Shown here: positions 60,936 to 64,000 of the stretch, in pieces
How the letters are laid out: each line of letters opens with the position of its first letter
Numbering within the stretch: the first letter of the stretch is position 1
Origin: Weissella ceti
GTDB lineage: Bacteria > Bacillota > Bacilli > Lactobacillales > Lactobacillaceae
Direction: 5' to 3'
Length of the DNA stretch: 64,000 nt
Assembly (NCBI RefSeq): GCF_018394055.1
Contig: NZ_CP074441.1
Span: forward strand, 372,001-436,000
Made by a program: the position numbers and the translations under genes
Notes under the pieces: model-generated
Told to the model about the DNA's origin: nothing
Seen by the model: only the letters and a program-made list of their open reading frames with translations
Database searches by the model: none

Positions 60936-62159
60936 TTAAGCTGCATTACTCAAATCAACGTCTTTAGTTACGCGGCGGAAGACAAATGCTGTAGCACCAA
61001 CTAGTAGTGCAGAAGCAATGAAAATCCCTTGGTAACCGAAGTAGAATGCGACTGCTGTTCCAAACATTGGACCAGCAACTGATCCAATCGCTTGGAATGA
61101 TTGGTTATATGCGAAGATACGACTTGTAATCGCCTTAGGTGTTGTCTTAGACAATAGTGTCTGGACCGCAGGTAACATTGTGGCATCGGCAATTCCAATC
61201 AAGAAACGGAATAGGGCCAATTGCCAAACAGCGGTTACGAAGGCGGTAGGAACTAGTACTAAGACGGTTAATAGGAAGCCTAGCATGACCATGCGTTGCG
61301 TACCAACTTTATCACCTAACGCACCAAACTTTGAGGCAACCAATAGAGTCGCAATACCTGGCATCGCCGCAACGACCCCAGCTAAGAAAGTAACACTAAT
61401 TGGTGTGTTGTTTAGTTGACGGACAAACAATGAAATAATTGGTGTGATTGAGAAGTTCACAATTTGAATCATCATTGTTGTAATGAACAAACCTAATGTT
61501 AAACGTGCATGAGGTAATTGTTGTACAACTTGCTTAAGTGATGGTGCGTCTTCTTTTAATGTTGGGACGAACTCTTCGTGAATACCAAACAACACAAGTA
61601 GGAAGACTAAGAAGAAAATAACACCAGTCACAAAGAAGGTCATTCGGAAACCTGTCAAACTGGCAAGTGTTCCACCGATGAATGGACCGATTAATTGCCC
61701 AGCAGTTGTTCCAGTTACGACAACTCCCATGGCATATCCGGTATGATCTTTAGGGGTTTGTGTGGCAACTAAGGCAGTTGCGTTGGAAATGAATCCACCG
61801 AACACACCTTGAATGGCACGTAACAAGATTAAATGCCAGACTTCAGTTGCTGTTCCCATCAGTGCGAAAATAATTGCCATTCCTAATGATGCGCGTAGCA
61901 ACATTAGCTTACGTCCTTTGGCATCTGCTAAACGCCCCCAAAGTGGAGCGGTGAATGCAGTTGTTAGGAAGGCGATTGAAAAGATTACCGCACTATAGAA
62001 GTTTAGTTGATTAGTTGTGAAATCGCCTAATGTGTCAATATACAGTGACAAGAAAGGCATGACTTCACTAAAGCCGATTCCCATCATGAAGACACCGAAC
62101 CAGAGGATCATCAAATTTTTCTGCCAAAGCTCAGTTGGCTGTTCTCGATGTCTGAACAT
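60936..62159 (-). CDS. MFS drug:H+ antiporter-like transporter
   Basis: A 407-residue 12-helix major facilitator. Motif A is APLWGRLADAKGRKLMLL between helices 2 and 3; motif C-like glycine pattern is VVVTGTTAGQLIGPFIGGTL in helix 5, typical of drug antiporters (DHA1, PmrA/TetA-like). The start has a GGAGGTAACG site. Substrate unknown; no resistance claim can be made from sequence alone. Codon usage matches the host. Confidence 0.88.
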   Translation of the reverse strand: MFRHREQPTELWQKNLMILWFGVFMMGIGFSEVMPFLSLYIDTLGDFTTNQLNFYSAVIFSIAFLTTAFTAPLWGRLADAKGRKLMLLRASLGMAIIFALMGTATEVWHLILLRAIQGVFGGFISNATALVATQTPKDHTGYAMGVVVTGTTAGQLIGPFIGGTLASLTGFRMTFFVTGVIFFLVFLLVLFGIHEEFVPTLKEDAPSLKQVVQQLPHARLTLGLFITTMMIQIVNFSITPIISLFVRQLNNTPISVTFLAGVVAAMPGIATLLVASKFGALGDKVGTQRMVMLGFLLTVLVLVPTAFVTAVWQLALFRFLIGIADATMLPAVQTLLSKTTPKAITSRIFAYNQSFQAIGSVAGPMFGTAVAFYFGYQGIFIASALLVGATAFVFRRVTKDVDLSNAA

Positions 62160-62201
62160 ACGTTACCTCCATATTCAAATTTTTATAATTTATTACTTAC
62201 T

Positions 62202-62230
62202 ATTTTAGGCTTTTTAATTAGAAACAACAA
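62202..62230 (-). promoter_or_regulatory. Promoter of the MFS gene
   Basis: On the minus strand: TTGTTG, 17-base spacer, TAAAAT. Confidence 0.5.
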
Positions 62231-62258
62231 GCATCAACAAAGAGTTAGCATAAAAGGG

Positions 62259-62286
62259 TTGCAAAAAAATTGAAACAAGGTAATAT
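62259..62286 (+). promoter_or_regulatory. Promoter of guaB
   Basis: TTGCAA (62259-62264), 16-base spacer, TAATAT (62281-62286), giving a leader of about 175 bases. Confidence 0.7.
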
Positions 62287-62311
62287 GTGTAACAAGACTT
62301 TTTAATATAAA

Positions 62312-62380
62312 TGCAGATTTAATTGTTGGAAAATGGCCAACAAGTCTCTACCACCGACCGAATTTTGGTGACAATCCGCA
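62312..62380 (+). promoter_or_regulatory. Predicted guanine riboswitch upstream of guaB
   Basis: The three-way junction of the purine class fits: P1 TGCAGAT (62312) with ATCCGCA (62374), P2 TTGTTGG/CCAACAA with loop AAAATGG, J2/3 GTCTCTACC (62344-62352), P3 ACCGA/TTGGT with loop CCGAATT. The GG of loop 2 can pair with the CC of loop 3 as in the known fold. C62372 sits at the position of C74 in the xpt riboswitch, indicating guanine rather than adenine. The usual A21-U75 pair is replaced by U62319-A62373, a compensatory change. No U-run terminator follows; ATGTTT (62372-62377 region onward) versus AAACAT before the start codon hints at translational control. Confidence 0.85.
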
Positions 62381-62443
62381 AATGTTTCGTGTACACTTAT
62401 GCGTCATTTGTAGGATTTTCAGCGATTTTGGTCAAGCACTTAA

Positions 62444-63619
<1,176 letters not shown>

Positions 63620-63637
63620 TAAATGAAATAATTAATG

Positions 63638-63668
63638 AAGGTTGTCGCATCAGCGATGACCTTTTTTC
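63638..63668 (+). terminator. Intrinsic terminator after guaB
   Basis: AAGGTTGTCGC pairs with GCGATGACCTT using two G-U pairs, loop ATCA, T-run. Confidence 0.88.
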
Positions 63669-63703
63669 TTTGGTTTGATTTGTGTTCGTTTAAACTTAAT
63701 ATC

Positions 63704-63712
63704 TGCTATACT
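63704..63712 (+). promoter_or_regulatory. Extended -10 promoter of ruvA
   Basis: TGCTATACT, 38 bases before the ruvA start; -35 poor. Confidence 0.55.
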
Positions 63713-63749
63713 ATTATTATCTGATGTTTTGAGAAGAGGGGAACAACAT

Positions 63750-64000
63750 ATGTACGAATATTTAAAGGGAACGATTGAAGCGGTAACGCCTAGTTACATC
63801 GTGGTTGATGTACAAGGGGTGGGGTACCGTGTCATGACTGCGAACCCATATGTGTTTACACAAAATCAACCAACAACCGTGTATGTGGAACAAATTGTAC
63901 GTGAAACTGAACAAACTTTGTATGGCTTCGCGACACTAGATGAAAAGACATTGTTCCAAAAGTTGTTGGCAGTATCAGGAATCGGCCCAAAGTCAGCGTT
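63750..64000 (+). CDS. ruvA: Holliday junction DNA helicase RuvA, 5' part (continues past window)
   Basis: RuvA binds Holliday junctions and loads the RuvB motor. The frame is open to the window end, giving 83 residues. The sequence starts MYEYLKGTIEAVTPSYIVVD, continues GVGYRVMTANPYVF and TLYGFATLDEKTLFQKLLAV, and reaches the first helix-hairpin-helix SGIGPKSA. GAAGAGGGG precedes the ATG. Truncated only by the window edge. Confidence 0.96.
   Translation, partial: MYEYLKGTIEAVTPSYIVVDVQGVGYRVMTANPYVFTQNQPTTVYVEQIVRETEQTLYGFATLDEKTLFQKLLAVSGIGPKSA

Overview
The window is a stretch of chromosome from a low-GC Gram-positive lactic acid bacterium. Evidence is the classic Firmicutes gene orders (smc-ftsY-ylxM-ffh-rpsP-rimM-trmD-rplS; rpsU-yqeY, ybeY-dgkA-era-recO-glyQS; hisS-aspS; divergent pepQ/ccpA), sigma-A type promoters, T-box leaders and purine-rich ribosome binding sites. 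MvaS, nucleoside deoxyribosyltransferase, oligoendopeptidase F, MecA, an Mga-type regulator and codon habits (TTG/CTA Leu, CGT Arg, TCA Ser, ACA Thr) point to Lactobacillaceae. Weissella is my best guess, but this is inference and no 16S gene is present. I see no insertion sequence, prophage or CRISPR array; this is core chromosome with a few accessory or decayed spots.

Layout. 1-7.0 kb: 3' end of smc, SRP genes (ftsY with an unusual 21-unit Glu-Thr repeat, ylxM, ffh), then rpsP, rimM-trmD and rplS, each unit with its own promoter. 7.1-15.3 kb: YitT-type membrane protein, 4-OT-like tautomerase, glpK, a NUDIX hydrolase, a deoxynucleoside kinase and mscL on the minus strand, a Cof-type phosphatase with two membrane proteins, an ABM-like protein, psiE and mecA. 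15.5-22 kb: VOC protein, pepF, a ytxG/ytxH-like pair, and the pepQ/ccpA pair with a cre site over the ccpA start. 22.1-22.7 kb: minus-strand tRNA cluster, one Ser(CGA) and four Glu(UUC) whose acceptor stems alternate. 22.8-28.4 kb: Mga-like regulator, coaBC, mvaS, nucleoside deoxyribosyltransferase, cell-wall amidase. 28.4-39.9 kb: T-box controlled hisS-aspS, second YitT protein, rpsU, yqeY, ybeY-dgkA-era-recO, an unannotated 43-aa gene, T-box controlled glyQS. 40-47 kb: catabolite-controlled nucleotidase and class II aldolase, aquaporin, a frameshifted lactate permease, a 56-aa membrane protein, TerC, and 6-phosphogluconolactonase with a cre site. 47.1-54.7 kb: trmL, ftsK, a NatAB-like ABC exporter, glycerophosphodiesterase, a 44-aa gene, a structured leader or small RNA, an unknown anchored protein and a tRNA remnant. 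54.8-64 kb: uvrC, obgE, TauE/SafE exporter, YigZ, PhzF, MFS exporter, guaB (without CBS domains) behind a predicted guanine riboswitch, and the start of ruvA.

How it fits together. Much of the window is translation and protein-export machinery, with aminoacyl-tRNA synthetases under T-box control. Carbon regulation appears as CcpA itself plus cre-like sites at ccpA, the nucleotidase/aldolase unit and 6-phosphogluconolactonase. Most notable for follow-up: the guanine riboswitch with an apparent compensatory U-A pair beside the ligand pocket; the overlapping Asp/His specifier (GACAC) in the hisS-aspS T-box; GlpK with Ala where the HPr-phosphorylated His is expected; three small genes with good expression signals; the tRNA remnant; the FtsY microsatellite; and the broken lactate permease.
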